Positions 1 through 6,239 of a stretch of DNA of 9,961 bases are shown here, one piece after another. This DNA comes from an uncultured Oxalobacteraceae bacterium. Its GTDB lineage: Bacteria > Pseudomonadota > Gammaproteobacteria > Burkholderiales > Burkholderiaceae. A program made the position numbers and the translations under genes. Numbering within the stretch: the first letter of the stretch is position 1; every line of letters begins with the position of its first letter. The notes below the pieces were generated by a model. It ran no database searches. It was not told the DNA's origin and saw nothing but the letters and a program-made list of their open reading frames with translations. The DNA lies in the NCBI GenBank assembly GCA_946479705.1, contig CAMLHI010000053.1, positions 1 to 9,961 of the forward strand, given 5' to 3'.

Positions 1-1208
1 GATTTCTTTTCGCTGGTGACCGAACCGTACTGGGTCGAATCGGTGAACTTTTCCGCGATTTGCAGGAAGCCTTCGGCGCCGGTGCGCGGGAAGATCGGCA
101 GCGACACGGTCAGGCCGGCACCCTTGCGGTCTTCGTAGCTCAGCACGTTGCTGTCGTCATACACGTTCTGCTGCAGCTGCACGAGCGAGCCGAACTGGTC
201 GAAGGACATGCGGCCGACCGGACGGGCCGGCACGTTGACGGCCTTGGCAATAGCGGCGTCGATGGCTTCCGGCGTGGTGCCGATGACCAGGCCGGCGGCA
301 TCGGCAGCGGCGGTGACGGCGGCGACGTCGACGCCACCCGCATCCAGGCCCAGCTTGGTCATGGCCTCGATCACGGCGTCGCGCGCCGCGCTAGCATAAG
401 CGCCAGCACGGTTCTGCAGCTCAACGGGGTCTTGCGGCACGGTGGTCGACTGGACGAGCCAGTCGTTGCGGGCCTGGGTAGTGGCGAAGGTGGGATCGGC
501 GTCGTTGTCGTGTGCGGCGGCCGACACTTTCAGTGCCGTCACTTCAGTGCCGTCGTTGGAGGCATACACGTCCCACACGCCCGGGGCGCTCTTGACGTAG
601 TAGGTCGACATCACGTGCGGATTGCCCAGGCTGTCGTAGACGTCGATCGGGGTCTGCTTGTTGTAGGTGGACGGATTGCTCGGATCGAACGGGCCTTCGC
701 TCGGCACCTTGCTGCGCGAATCGAGGTTGATCTGGGTGTTGACGGTAGTGGTGGCGACCGGCTTCAGGTCGGCCATGTTGATTTGCAGTGGAATCGGCGA
801 ACCGGCCAGGATGTCGCCCAGCGGATTGGCCATGTAGCCGGTCAGCTTGGCGCCCTGCGCATTGACCATGAAGCCTTCCTTGTCCAGCGAGAACTGGCCG
901 TTGCGGCTGTACTGGGTCGCGCCGCCCGCCGTGGTGCGGAAGAAGCCGCCGCCGTTGATGGCGATGTCGAGCGGGTTGTTGGACGATTCGATATTACCCT
1001 GGGTGAACTGCTGGGCGATCTGCGAGACCTTGGTGCCGATACCGGCCTGGTTGCCGCCGGCGCCGTTGAGCGAGTTGGCGTAGACGTCGGCGAACTGGGC
1101 TTGCGAACCCTTGAAGCCGACCGTGCTGGCGTTGGCGATGTTGTTGCCGATAACGTCGAGCGATTTTGCAGCGCCATTCAAGCCGCTAAGACCTTGTTGG
1201 AAAGACAT
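1..1208 (-). CDS. flgE: Flagellar hook protein FlgE (3' end outside window)
   Basis: FlgE polymerises into the flagellar hook, the universal joint between rod and filament. From the ATG at 1208 the frame stays open for 402 codons to the window edge, so the C-terminus is missing. The N-terminus reads MSFQQGLSGLNGAAKSLDVI followed by GNNIANASTVGFKGS, the classic rod/hook helix and motif, and then NPLDIAINGGGFF near residues 85-97. SDSTQYGS-like sequence at about residue 390 normally lies near residue 290 in enteric FlgE, so roughly 80-100 extra residues are present. The excess is an Ala-rich, probably helical stretch at about residues 225-330. A strong Shine-Dalgarno (AGGAGA) precedes the start. 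It is the last visible gene of flgBCDE, 39 nt after flgD. The identification is secure; the insertion is seen directly but its family-wide distribution is unknown to me. Confidence 0.97.
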   Translation of the reverse strand, partial: MSFQQGLSGLNGAAKSLDVIGNNIANASTVGFKGSQAQFADVYANSLNGAGGNQAGIGTKVSQIAQQFTQGNIESSNNPLDIAINGGGFFRTTAGGATQYSRNGQFSLDKEGFMVNAQGAKLTGYMANPLGDILAGSPIPLQINMADLKPVATTTVNTQINLDSRSKVPSEGPFDPSNPSTYNKQTPIDVYDSLGNPHVMSTYYVKSAPGVWDVYASNDGTEVTALKVSAAAHDNDADPTFATTQARNDWLVQSTTVPQDPVELQNRAGAYASAARDAVIEAMTKLGLDAGGVDVAAVTAAADAAGLVIGTTPEAIDAAIAKAVNVPARPVGRMSFDQFGSLVQLQQNVYDDSNVLSYEDRKGAGLTVSLPIFPRTGAEGFLQIAEKFTDSTQYGSVTSEKK

Positions 1209-1247
1209 GCTGTTCTCCTGAAAATGTGATGTGTTGAAGCGGCTTGA

Positions 1248-1958
1248 TTACAGAATCTGTTTGATGTCGGCCATCGCCACGGCGCCCTTGTTGGGCAGGT
1301 TGAGCTTGACGCCATCCTTGGCGCTGGTGGTCACGCTGCTGACCACGTCGAAAGCCAGCGCCTTGGCATCCTTGAGCTGCTCGCCGCCGCGGGTGGCCAC
1401 CACGCGGAAGGTGAATTTGCCGTCGGCCAGGGCGACCGGATTGCCCTTGTCGTCCAGCGCCGAGTTGTCGGCCACGCCGTCCCAGGTCAAGGGCAGACTG
1501 CCGGCTTTCTGGGGCCCGAGGTCGATGGTGCTCACGTCCTTGCCGGTGCGCGGATCGGTCACCACCACTTGCACATTGTCGGCCGCGCTGGCCAGTTCCA
1601 CGCCCATGATGGCCTTGCCCGAGGACAGGTTGGCGTAGTTGCCTTCGACCAGCACGCCGTGGCCGATCATGTTGGCGGCGGAAAGCGACTCGGAGGACTG
1701 GTAACTGGTCTTGAGCGTTTCCAGCGTGGCATTGAGCTTGTTCACGCCCGTCACCGTCGACAGCTGCGCCAGCTGGCTGGTGATCTCGGCGTTGTCCATC
1801 GGGTTGAGCGGGTCCTGGTTCTTCAGTTGCGTGACCAGCAGGGTCATGAACTTGTCGGTGTCGGCCTGCACGCTGTCGGTCGCCGTGGCGCTCTTGGCGT
1901 TGACGGCGTTCATCAGGTCTTGCGAGACGGCCGAGGTGGAATTTTGTACGGTTGTCAT
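1248..1958 (-). CDS. flgD: Flagellar hook-capping scaffold protein FlgD
   Basis: FlgD caps the growing hook and directs assembly of FlgE subunits; it is exported by the flagellar type III system and is absent from the finished flagellum. The product is 236 residues, close to the usual family length. The diagnostic N-terminal export/capping region is clear at about residues 35-80: DKFMTLLVTQLKNQDPLNPM followed by DNAEITSQLAQLSTV. The C-terminal half (about 100-220) has the beta-rich pattern of the FlgD Ig-like and tudor-like domains, for example LPLTWDGVADNS and GKFTFRVVATRGG. The ATG at 1958 lies 13 nt after the flgC stop, and only a weak ribosome-binding sequence is visible, so translational coupling to flgC is plausible. 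No oddities were seen. Confidence 0.97.
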   Translation of the reverse strand: MTTVQNSTSAVSQDLMNAVNAKSATATDSVQADTDKFMTLLVTQLKNQDPLNPMDNAEITSQLAQLSTVTGVNKLNATLETLKTSYQSSESLSAANMIGHGVLVEGNYANLSSGKAIMGVELASAADNVQVVVTDPRTGKDVSTIDLGPQKAGSLPLTWDGVADNSALDDKGNPVALADGKFTFRVVATRGGEQLKDAKALAFDVVSSVTTSAKDGVKLNLPNKGAVAMADIKQIL

Positions 1959-1971
1959 GGTGGCTTAGCGA

Positions 1972-2373
1972 TTATTGACCGAGCGTCAGGGTTTTGAGCA
2001 GCAGGGACTTGGCCGCGTTCATGGTTTCCACGTTCGACTGGTAGGAACGCGAGGCCGACAGCATGTTGACCATTTCATCGACCACGTTGACGTTCGGCAT
2101 GGCCACATAGCCCTTGTCGTCGGCCATCGGATGCTTGGGATCGTAGACTTGCTTGAGCGGCGAATTGTCTTCCACCACCTGCTGCACTTTCACGCCGGTG
2201 CCGCCGCCTTCGGTCGGCACCGCCTGGAACACCACCTGCTTGGCGCGGTAAGCCTGGCCGGTGGCGCTGGTGGCGCTGTCGGCATTGGCCAGGTTGCTGG
2301 CGACGGTGTTGAGGCGCTGGGCCTGGGCGCTCATGGCCGAGCCCGACACATTGAAGATATTAAACAGCGACAT
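1972..2373 (-). CDS. flgC: Flagellar proximal rod protein FlgC
   Basis: FlgC is one of the proximal rod proteins that cross the periplasm and link the MS ring to the distal rod. The protein has 133 residues, as usual. It begins [20 protein letters not shown] and carries the ASNLANADS motif at about residues 26-34, the counterpart of the ANxxTxG-type rod/hook signature. The C-terminal helix contains [20 protein letters not shown] followed by [20 protein letters not shown], typical of FlgC. Its start is only 2 nt downstream of the flgB stop, which suggests translational coupling, and flgD follows after 13 nt. The gene is intact. Confidence 0.97.
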   Translation of the reverse strand: MSLFNIFNVSGSAMSAQAQRLNTVASNLANADSATSATGQAYRAKQVVFQAVPTEGGGTGVKVQQVVEDNSPLKQVYDPKHPMADDKGYVAMPNVNVVDEMVNMLSASRSYQSNVETMNAAKSLLLKTLTLGQ

Positions 2374-2375
2374 GA

Positions 2376-2798
2376 TTACTGACCTCCCTGAATGGCCGCC
2401 ATCAGGCCGCGGATCTGCATATTGATCATGGTGATGCCGGCTTCGTAGCGCAGGCCGTTGTCGGCGAACTGGTTGCGCTCGACGTCCATGTCGACCGTGT
2501 TGTTGTCGGCCGCACCCTGGGCCGGGGTGCGGTACAGCACCGGGGTGCCGTCCGGCAGGGTGTCGCCGTTCTGGGCGGCGCCACCGACGTGGCCGGCGGC
2601 GGTCTTGGCCAGCACGCCGGCGGGCGGTTCGGTGCGTGCCAGCACGCCTTGCAGGGCGCTGGCGAAGTCGATGTCGCGGGCCTTGTAGTTAGGCGTGTCG
2701 GCGTTGGCGATGTTCGATGCCAGCAATTGCTGGCGCTGCGAGCGCAGGCTGAGCGCCGCTTCGTTGAACCGCAGGTAATCGTCGAGTTTGCCAATCAT
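2376..2798 (-). CDS. flgB: Flagellar proximal rod protein FlgB
   Basis: FlgB is a proximal rod component at the base of the flagellar axial structure. The 140-residue product shows the N-terminal helix with [20 protein letters not shown] followed by [10 protein letters not shown] (about residues 19-50), the family hallmark, and a C-terminal helix [20 protein letters not shown] that packs in the rod. The middle (about 50-100) is Ala/Gly/Pro-rich and variable, as expected for FlgB. The ATG at 2798 has a GGAG Shine-Dalgarno 7 nt upstream. It is the first gene of the flgBCDE operon and is divergent from flgA, with a 150-bp shared intergenic region. Confidence 0.96.
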   Translation of the reverse strand: MIGKLDDYLRFNEAALSLRSQRQQLLASNIANADTPNYKARDIDFASALQGVLARTEPPAGVLAKTAAGHVGGAAQNGDTLPDGTPVLYRTPAQGAADNNTVDMDVERNQFADNGLRYEAGITMINMQIRGLMAAIQGGQ

Positions 2799-2831
2799 AT
2801 TGGGCTCCGCTTTCGTTGTGTGACAGGATCG

Positions 2832-2858
2832 ATATTACGGAAGCCGCGGGCAAGTCAA
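2832..2858 (-). promoter_or_regulatory. Candidate promoter of flgBCDE
   Basis: Reading the minus strand, TTGACT (2858-2853) is followed after 15 nt by TAATAT (2837-2832), about 33 nt upstream of the flgB start. The -35 matches the sigma-70 consensus at 5 of 6 positions but the -10 only at 4, and the spacer is short. No convincing sigma-28 or sigma-54 element was found in the divergent flgA/flgB interval (2799-2948), so this is the best visible candidate, held weakly. Confidence 0.3.
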
Positions 2859-2948
2859 TCGAAGGATAAGGCGTCCCAAAGCCGGGCTATTCATCCGTTC
2901 AGCTTGCCTTAGCGGGGGGCAAAATGCTCGCATACCAAGGAAGGACCG

Positions 2949-3650
2949 ATGAAACTTGCCCTCGTTACCCCACTCATGATGTGCGCCAGCCTGGCGCTGG
3001 CCCAGCAGCCCCTGCCCGCCCCCGCGCGCCAGGACGTGGGCGCCCTGCGCCAGGTGGTCGAGCAGTATTTGCAGGCGCAAAGCGCCGGCTTGCCGGGCCA
3101 GGTCACCATCACGGTCGGCAATATCGATGCGCGCATGGCGCTGGCCGCCTGCGCCGTGCCGCAGGCATTCCAGCAGCCCGGGACGCGGCCCTGGGGCAAG
3201 ACCACGGTGGGCGTGCGTTGCGCGGCACCAACGCCGTGGACGGTGTATATTCAAGCGCAGGTGAGCGTGCTCGGCCAATACGTGGCCGCCGCCGTGCCCC
3301 TGGCGCCGGGCCAGCCGATCGCGGCCTCGCAGCTGGTCATGGTCAGCGGCGACCTGGCGGCCCTGCCCAACGGCGTGGCCACCGATGCCGACCAGGCGGT
3401 CGGGCGCTCGAGCACGATGGCACTGGCGGCCGGCGCCCCGCTGCGGCTCGATGCCTTGCGCAGCAAACCGGTGGTGCAGCAGGGCCAGGCGGTGCGGGTG
3501 GTGTCCAGCGGCGCCGGGTTTTCGGTCTCGGCCGAAGGACGCGCCATCGGCACGGCCGGCGAAGGCCAGGTGGTCCAGGTGCGCACCAGCGGCGGCGCGA
3601 TCCTGAGCGGCGTGGCGATAGCGGGAGGCACGGTCGAAGTGGCGTTTTAG
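2949..3650 (+). CDS. flgA: Flagellar P-ring assembly chaperone FlgA
   Basis: FlgA is a periplasmic chaperone needed to assemble the P ring (FlgI) around the rod. The protein has 233 residues. It starts with a Sec signal peptide (MKLALVTPLMMCASLALA, likely cleavage before QQ). The C-terminal part, from about residue 110, is a SAF/ChapFlgA-type domain: VPLAPGQPIAASQLVMVSGD and later GEGQVVQVRTSGGAILSGVA, with the closing VEVAF typical of the family. The ATG at 2949 follows AAGGA with 4 nt between. The gene is divergent from flgB and followed by a 113-nt gap holding the flgM promoter. GC is very high here (45 of 60 bases at 3361-3420). Confidence 0.95.
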   Translation: MKLALVTPLMMCASLALAQQPLPAPARQDVGALRQVVEQYLQAQSAGLPGQVTITVGNIDARMALAACAVPQAFQQPGTRPWGKTTVGVRCAAPTPWTVYIQAQVSVLGQYVAAAVPLAPGQPIAASQLVMVSGDLAALPNGVATDADQAVGRSSTMALAAGAPLRLDALRSKPVVQQGQAVRVVSSGAGFSVSAEGRAIGTAGEGQVVQVRTSGGAILSGVAIAGGTVEVAF

Positions 3651-3688
3651 ACAGGCTTTCCGGGGCCAAGAAATCTGCGCCGCAGCAC

Positions 3689-3715
3689 TAAAGTTTCTGC
3701 ACAGGACGCCGTTAC
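3689..3715 (+). promoter_or_regulatory. Sigma-28 (FliA) promoter of flgMN
   Basis: TAAAGTTT (3689-3696) is a perfect match to the sigma-28 -35 element. An 11-nt spacer and GCCGTTAC (3708-3715; consensus GCCGATAA, 6 of 8) follow. This predicts a start near 3722 and a leader of about 42 nt before the flgM GTG. The leader contains a small hairpin (CGGAG 3728-3732 with CTCCG 3740-3744). The placement matches the known late-class control of flgM, which makes anti-sigma production feed back on FliA activity. Confidence 0.85.
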
Positions 3716-3763
3716 TTACGCATACCCCGGAGTGTATGTCTCCGACCAGAGAAGGACGATGCT

Positions 3764-4072
3764 GTGAAAATCAACGATAACCTCAAGAGTAGCCCTGGCC
3801 TGCCGAGCGTCAATACGCCGGCCACCAGCGCGAAAGGCACGGAAAAGGCGGCCGCGCCTGCCGTCCCGGTCAGCACCGACAATGTGCGCCTGTCGACGCA
3901 AGGCCAGGCCCTGGCCAGCGCGGTGGGCAGCAGCAACGCCGTGTTCGACAGCAAAAAGGTGGAGCGGATCAAATTGGCAATCGCCGACGGTCAGTTCCAG
4001 GTAAATTCCGAGAAGGTAGCGGACGGCTTGCTGGAAACAGTGCGCGACCTGCTGCATTCGCGCAAACGCTAA
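3764..4072 (+). CDS. flgM: Anti-sigma-28 factor FlgM
   Basis: FlgM binds FliA (sigma-28) in the cytoplasm and blocks late flagellar genes until the hook-basal body is complete, when FlgM is exported. The product is 102 residues, the usual size. It has a Ser/Thr/Ala/Pro-rich, probably disordered N-terminal half and a conserved C-terminal sigma-binding region at about residues 63-100 (DSKKVERIKLAIADGQFQVN, then SEKVADGLLETVRDLL). The start is a GTG at 3764: it gives the conserved MKIN beginning and has GAAGGA 7 nt upstream, whereas the nearby ATG at 3759 hits a stop after two codons. It is driven by the sigma-28 promoter at 3689-3715, with flgN 32 nt downstream. Confidence 0.94.
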   Translation: MKINDNLKSSPGLPSVNTPATSAKGTEKAAAPAVPVSTDNVRLSTQGQALASAVGSSNAVFDSKKVERIKLAIADGQFQVNSEKVADGLLETVRDLLHSRKR

Positions 4073-4104
4073 TTCGCTCCCTGCAGCGATTCGAGGTTTA
4101 GGCA

Positions 4105-4572
4105 ATGGCCAGTCCGATCCACACCGTCCGCGACGAATTCTCGCTCATCAATACCCTGATCGAGCTGATGAAACAGGAGCAGCGCCTGCTGGTGGCGGCC
4201 GATACGGATGGCTTGACGGCCGTGACGGCGCAAAAGTCGCAGCTGGTGGCGCAGATGGCCGCGCTGTCGAAGACCCGCCACGACCAGCTGGCGCAGGCCG
4301 GCTTTGCCGCCGAAGACGCCAGCATGGCCGGATGGATCGAGCAGCACGGCGACAAGGATGGCGCCTCGCTGTGGCAGGATTTATTGGCGGCCACCCGCCA
4401 GGCCAAGGAGCTCAACCGTGTCAACGGCATGCTGATCTCCAAGCAGCTCAACAATACCCACACCCTGCTCAACGCCATGCGCACGCCCGCGGGCGCAGCC
4501 GACCCCGGCGTCTACGGTCCCTCGGGCCAGACCAGCAACAGCCAGCCTTCGCGGCGTTTCGTGGTCGGCTGA
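4105..4572 (+). CDS. flgN: Flagellar export chaperone FlgN
   Basis: FlgN is the cytoplasmic export chaperone for the hook-filament junction proteins FlgK and FlgL. The 155-residue protein is largely helical: EFSLINTLIELMKQEQRLLV near the start, then AVTAQKSQLVAQMAAL and LLAATRQAKELNRVNGMLIS. The C-terminal tail (from about residue 133) contains VYGPSGQT, like the YGPDGQ motif found at the end of many betaproteobacterial FlgN proteins. The ATG at 4105 is preceded by GAGG. It is co-transcribed with flgM. Oddity: the last 24 codons plus stop and about 30 nt of downstream sequence recur at 5351-5460 on the other side of a toxin-antitoxin cassette. Confidence 0.92.
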   Translation: MASPIHTVRDEFSLINTLIELMKQEQRLLVAADTDGLTAVTAQKSQLVAQMAALSKTRHDQLAQAGFAAEDASMAGWIEQHGDKDGASLWQDLLAATRQAKELNRVNGMLISKQLNNTHTLLNAMRTPAGAADPGVYGPSGQTSNSQPSRRFVVG

Positions 4573-4602
4573 GCGAACCATTAAGCCAGCCCGCTTAGGA
4601 CC
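4491..4602 (+). repeat. Direct repeat, left copy: 3' end of flgN
   Basis: The final coding part of flgN plus its stop and about 30 nt of flank is repeated 860 bp downstream. Over the 72 nt 4501-4572 versus 5361-5432 I count 66 identities (about 92%); the flanks match less well and need one or two small gaps. The left copy ends within about 6 nt of the higA stop codon, so the two repeats tightly bracket the toxin-antitoxin cassette. Confidence 0.9.
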
Positions 4603-4607
4603 ATCCG

Positions 4608-5030
4608 TCAGATAAAAAGACTTGTCGGGACATGAAACCGTTCCGCCAGGGCTTTAATTTGTCGGACGTTCAGTTCGCGCTTACCACGCAAAATCTCTGA
4701 CACGACGCCCTGCGTTCCGACCTCCTGGAGATCGGATTGCGTAAGCTGATGTTGCTCCATCAAGAAGCGTAGCGCCGCGACAGGCGCCACCTCGGCTACC
4801 GGATGGTGGGTATCTTCGTAATCGCCAATCAGCGCGCCAATAGTGTTCACCAGGTCGGCCAACGGCGAATTTTCGTCTGCTGCGCCGGCATCGAGCAGCT
4901 GGTTGAGCATCAACACAGCCTTGTCGTAATCGCCCGACGTGCGAATAGCGTTGAGTGGAACAAGCGCCGCCAGCGCCTGAAAGCGTGCAGTGATTTCTTC
5001 GACAAGCGAACGGTCCATTACGGCATCCAT
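4608..5030 (-). CDS. higA: HigA-type antitoxin, HTH regulator
   Basis: This is the antitoxin of a type II module: it should bind and neutralise HigB and repress the shared operator. The protein has 140 residues. The N-terminal half is helical with an acidic patch (ADENSPLADLVNTIGALIGD, then YEDTHHP), and the C-terminal part is a Cro/CI-like helix-turn-helix at about residues 94-132 (HQLTQSDLQEVGTQGVVSEI, then LRGKRELNVRQIKALAERF). This arrangement matches the COG5499 HigA family. The toxin gene lies upstream and overlaps by 13 nt, the toxin-first order typical of higBA. The start at 5030 has AAGGAG 8 nt upstream and is preferred; an alternative ATG at 5018 overlaps the higB stop. It converges on flgN with a 35-nt gap. 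Base composition is lower in GC than the flagellar genes. Confidence 0.9.
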   Translation of the reverse strand: MDAVMDRSLVEEITARFQALAALVPLNAIRTSGDYDKAVLMLNQLLDAGAADENSPLADLVNTIGALIGDYEDTHHPVAEVAPVAALRFLMEQHQLTQSDLQEVGTQGVVSEILRGKRELNVRQIKALAERFHVPTSLFI

Positions 5031-5299
5031 TTATCGTACTCCTTGTGCGTGAAAACGTGCCGGACAAACAGCTTTTGCTGATCAAAGTGGATGGCGCTAA
5101 CAATCCGGTATTTGTTGCCGCCGATATCGAATATGTAGTAAACGTCCACCTTGTCAACCGCGTTGAACGTCGCCTTGATTTCCGCAAAATTTGCGAAGGG
5201 CCGCGACTCTACGATCTTGCGCCAAGCTTGCAATGGCTCGCCCGCTGGTGGGTGGATTGACGAAAAATCGGTAAGGGCTTTGTTCGATATGACTCGCAT
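5018..5299 (-). CDS. higB: HigB-type mRNA interferase toxin
   Basis: HigB is a RelE-fold endoribonuclease that cleaves translated mRNA, usually on the ribosome; HigA normally holds it inactive. The 93-residue protein follows the HigB family (COG4680) along its whole length: MRVISNKALTDFSSIHPPAG at the start, PLQAWRKIVES, then FDIGGNKYRIVSAIHFDQQK and LFVRHVFTHKEYDKWMP at the end. The IGGNKYR and THKEYDK segments are the most recognisable and carry the basic and His residues expected at the active site. It looks full length and intact. It is the first gene of the module, with its own promoter and palindrome immediately upstream and no clear Shine-Dalgarno. The GC content of its start region is low (24 of 60 bases at 5281-5340). 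Confidence 0.92.
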   Translation of the reverse strand: MRVISNKALTDFSSIHPPAGEPLQAWRKIVESRPFANFAEIKATFNAVDKVDVYYIFDIGGNKYRIVSAIHFDQQKLFVRHVFTHKEYDKWMP

Positions 5300-5305
5300 A
5301 CTGCC

Positions 5306-5333
5306 ATTCTATCTCATTTTGAGATATTCGCAA
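5306..5333 (-). promoter_or_regulatory. Promoter of higBA
   Basis: On the minus strand TTGCGA (5333-5328) is followed by a 16-nt spacer and TAGAAT (5311-5306; 5 of 6 to consensus). Only 6 nt separate the -10 box from the higB ATG at 5299, so transcription would start at or next to the start codon and the mRNA would be leaderless. The spacer is filled by the palindrome at 5310-5326. Confidence 0.65.
5310..5326. promoter_or_regulatory. HigA operator palindrome
   Basis: TATCTCA-TTT-TGAGATA is a perfect 7-bp inverted repeat with a 3-nt centre, placed between the -35 and -10 boxes of the higBA promoter. Its position and symmetry are what is expected for a homodimeric HigA operator giving autorepression. 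Binding by this HigA is inferred. Confidence 0.75.
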
Positions 5334-5350
5334 GCTCACTTCGCGGTGCG

Positions 5351-5460
5351 AAGCGCGGCCGCCCCCGGCGTCTACGGTGCCTCGGGCCAGACCAGCAACA
5401 GCCACACTTCGCGCCGCTTCGTGGTCGGCTGAGCGACATCAAGCCGGCCTGTGTAGGGCC
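5351..5460 (+). repeat. Direct repeat, right copy: orphan flgN 3' end
   Basis: This copy encodes APGVYGASGQTSNSHTSRRF then VVG and a stop, matching the FlgN tail (DPGVYGPSGQTSNSQPSRRF then VVG). Sequence after the stop also resembles the flank of the left copy (GCGA...AAGCC...TAGG.CC). It has no start codon of its own and is a non-functional gene end. Similarity fades just upstream of the higBA -35 box, so the cassette between the repeats is about 750 bp. Confidence 0.88.
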
Positions 5461-5481
5461 ACATTCCTTCCATTGCTCAGT

Positions 5482-5511
5482 TTGCCTCGCATAGGCGGGC
5501 CTTCCTATAAT
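5482..5511 (+). promoter_or_regulatory. Promoter of the MazE-like antitoxin gene
   Basis: TTGCCT (5482-5487) and a perfect TATAAT (5506-5511) are separated by 18 nt. The predicted start near 5518 lies downstream of the first in-frame ATG (5510-5512, which overlaps the -10 box). That argues for translation from the ATG at 5537, which has the better ribosome-binding site. Confidence 0.65.
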
Positions 5512-5536
5512 GAGTACTTTCACGGGAGGCTTCGCC

Positions 5537-5764
5537 ATGTTGACGCTCACGGTAACCACAATCGCCGGCCGCCAGGTTCTCATCCCCGACGAAGAAACCA
5601 AGCAATGTTTGCATCTGCAAGACGGCGATATCCTCTGCCTGACCGAGGCACCGGATGGCGCCTACCGTATCACCCCCTACGATCCCGAGTTCGTGCATCA
5701 GGTGGAGCTGGCTGAACGCGTCATGCGCGACGATCATGAAATTATTCGAGAATTGGTCAAGTGA
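5537..5764 (+). CDS. Orphan AbrB/MazE-type antitoxin
   Basis: The 75-residue protein resembles SpoVT/AbrB-fold antitoxins of the MazE-like type often paired with Doc/Fic toxins: LTLTVTTIAG at the start, LQDGDILCLTEAPDGAYRIT in the middle and PYDPEFVHQVELAERVMRDD at the end. Family members typically read TTIGNSxGVVLP in the first strand-turn; here it is TTIAGRQVLIPDEE, so the DNA-binding loop has diverged. The ATG at 5537 is chosen because GGGAGG lies 7 nt upstream and because the ATG at 5510 overlaps the -10 box. No toxin reading frame follows: a degraded peptidase begins within about 70 nt. It may be a solitary anti-addiction antitoxin, a regulator, or the survivor of a decayed module. Confidence 0.65.
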   Translation: MLTLTVTTIAGRQVLIPDEETKQCLHLQDGDILCLTEAPDGAYRITPYDPEFVHQVELAERVMRDDHEIIRELVK

Positions 5765-5830
5765 GGCAATAGCGGTGGATTAAGCCAGCTTCTGTCTACA
5801 CCATTCACGACATCCAGATCAAACGCTACG

Positions 5831-6237
5831 GTGGCTTGCCCGGCGTGCGCGACATGCACCATCGCCAGCGCCGTCTCGGCCGGCTCCTGCGCGGCCACCG
5901 TGAAGGCGCACTTCGTGGCGCTCAAAAATGCTTTTGCCAACAGGCCGATCACGGTGGACTGCGGCTACAAGAAGACCTACTACGCCTACGTGTATCCGAC
6001 CCAGCCTACACCATCTACGTGTGTAAGGCCTTCTGGTCGGCGCCGCTGACCGGCACCGATTCGAAAGGCGGCACCCTGGTGCACGAAATGAGCCACTTCA
6101 ATGTGGTCGCAGGGACTGACGATTGGGTGTACGGCCAGTCCGGCGCGGCCAGCCTGGCCATCAGCGATCCGGCCAAGGTGATCGACAACGCCGACTCTCA
6201 CGAGTATTTCGGCGAGAATGCGCCGGCGCAGCAGTAA
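5831..6237 (+). pseudogene. M35 (aspzincin) metallopeptidase catalytic domain, truncated and frameshifted
   Basis: Two plus-strand frames together encode the C-terminal part of an M35 peptidase (deuterolysin / peptidyl-Lys metalloendopeptidase type). Frame one gives VKAHFVALKNAFANRPITVD then CGYKKTYYAYVYP. After a one-base deletion around 6005-6006, frame two gives YTIYVCKAFWSAPLTGTDSK, the zinc motif HEMSH (6082-6096), GTDDWVYG with the third-ligand Asp at 6121-6123, and NADSHEYFGEN before the stop. The M35 signature HExxH plus GTxDxxYG is intact, but the signal peptide, the N-terminal domain and about 60 residues before VKAHF are missing. An open frame extends upstream to about 5789 without clear homology. 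The gene is broken; any residual product would need frameshifting and an unseen start. Confidence 0.8.
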
Positions 6238-6239
6238 TG

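Noticed and set aside
60..1229. Long plus-strand open frame of 389 codons opposite flgE
   Set aside because: It is a GC-driven antisense shadow: the minus strand encodes a full, motif-rich FlgE, and the plus-strand product is Gly/Val/Arg-rich with no recognisable domain.
2914..2927. GG-N10-GC sequence resembling a sigma-54 promoter upstream of flgA
   Set aside because: Only the invariant dinucleotides match; the rest of the -24 and -12 elements do not, and a G-run makes such matches likely by chance.
4681..5187. Minus-strand 168-codon frame overlapping higBA
   Set aside because: It is an out-of-frame shadow of the higB/higA pair, whose own frames show full family similarity.
5510..5536. Upstream ATG at 5510 as the start of the MazE-like gene
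   Set aside because: It overlaps the TATAAT box and lacks a ribosome-binding site; the ATG at 5537 has GGGAGG at proper spacing and gives the family-length product.
5779..5789. ATTAAGCCAGC, which also occurs after flgN at 4580-4590, as a third repeat boundary
   Set aside because: An 11-bp match without extended similarity is expected by chance in 10 kb; it is not enough to call an insertion boundary.
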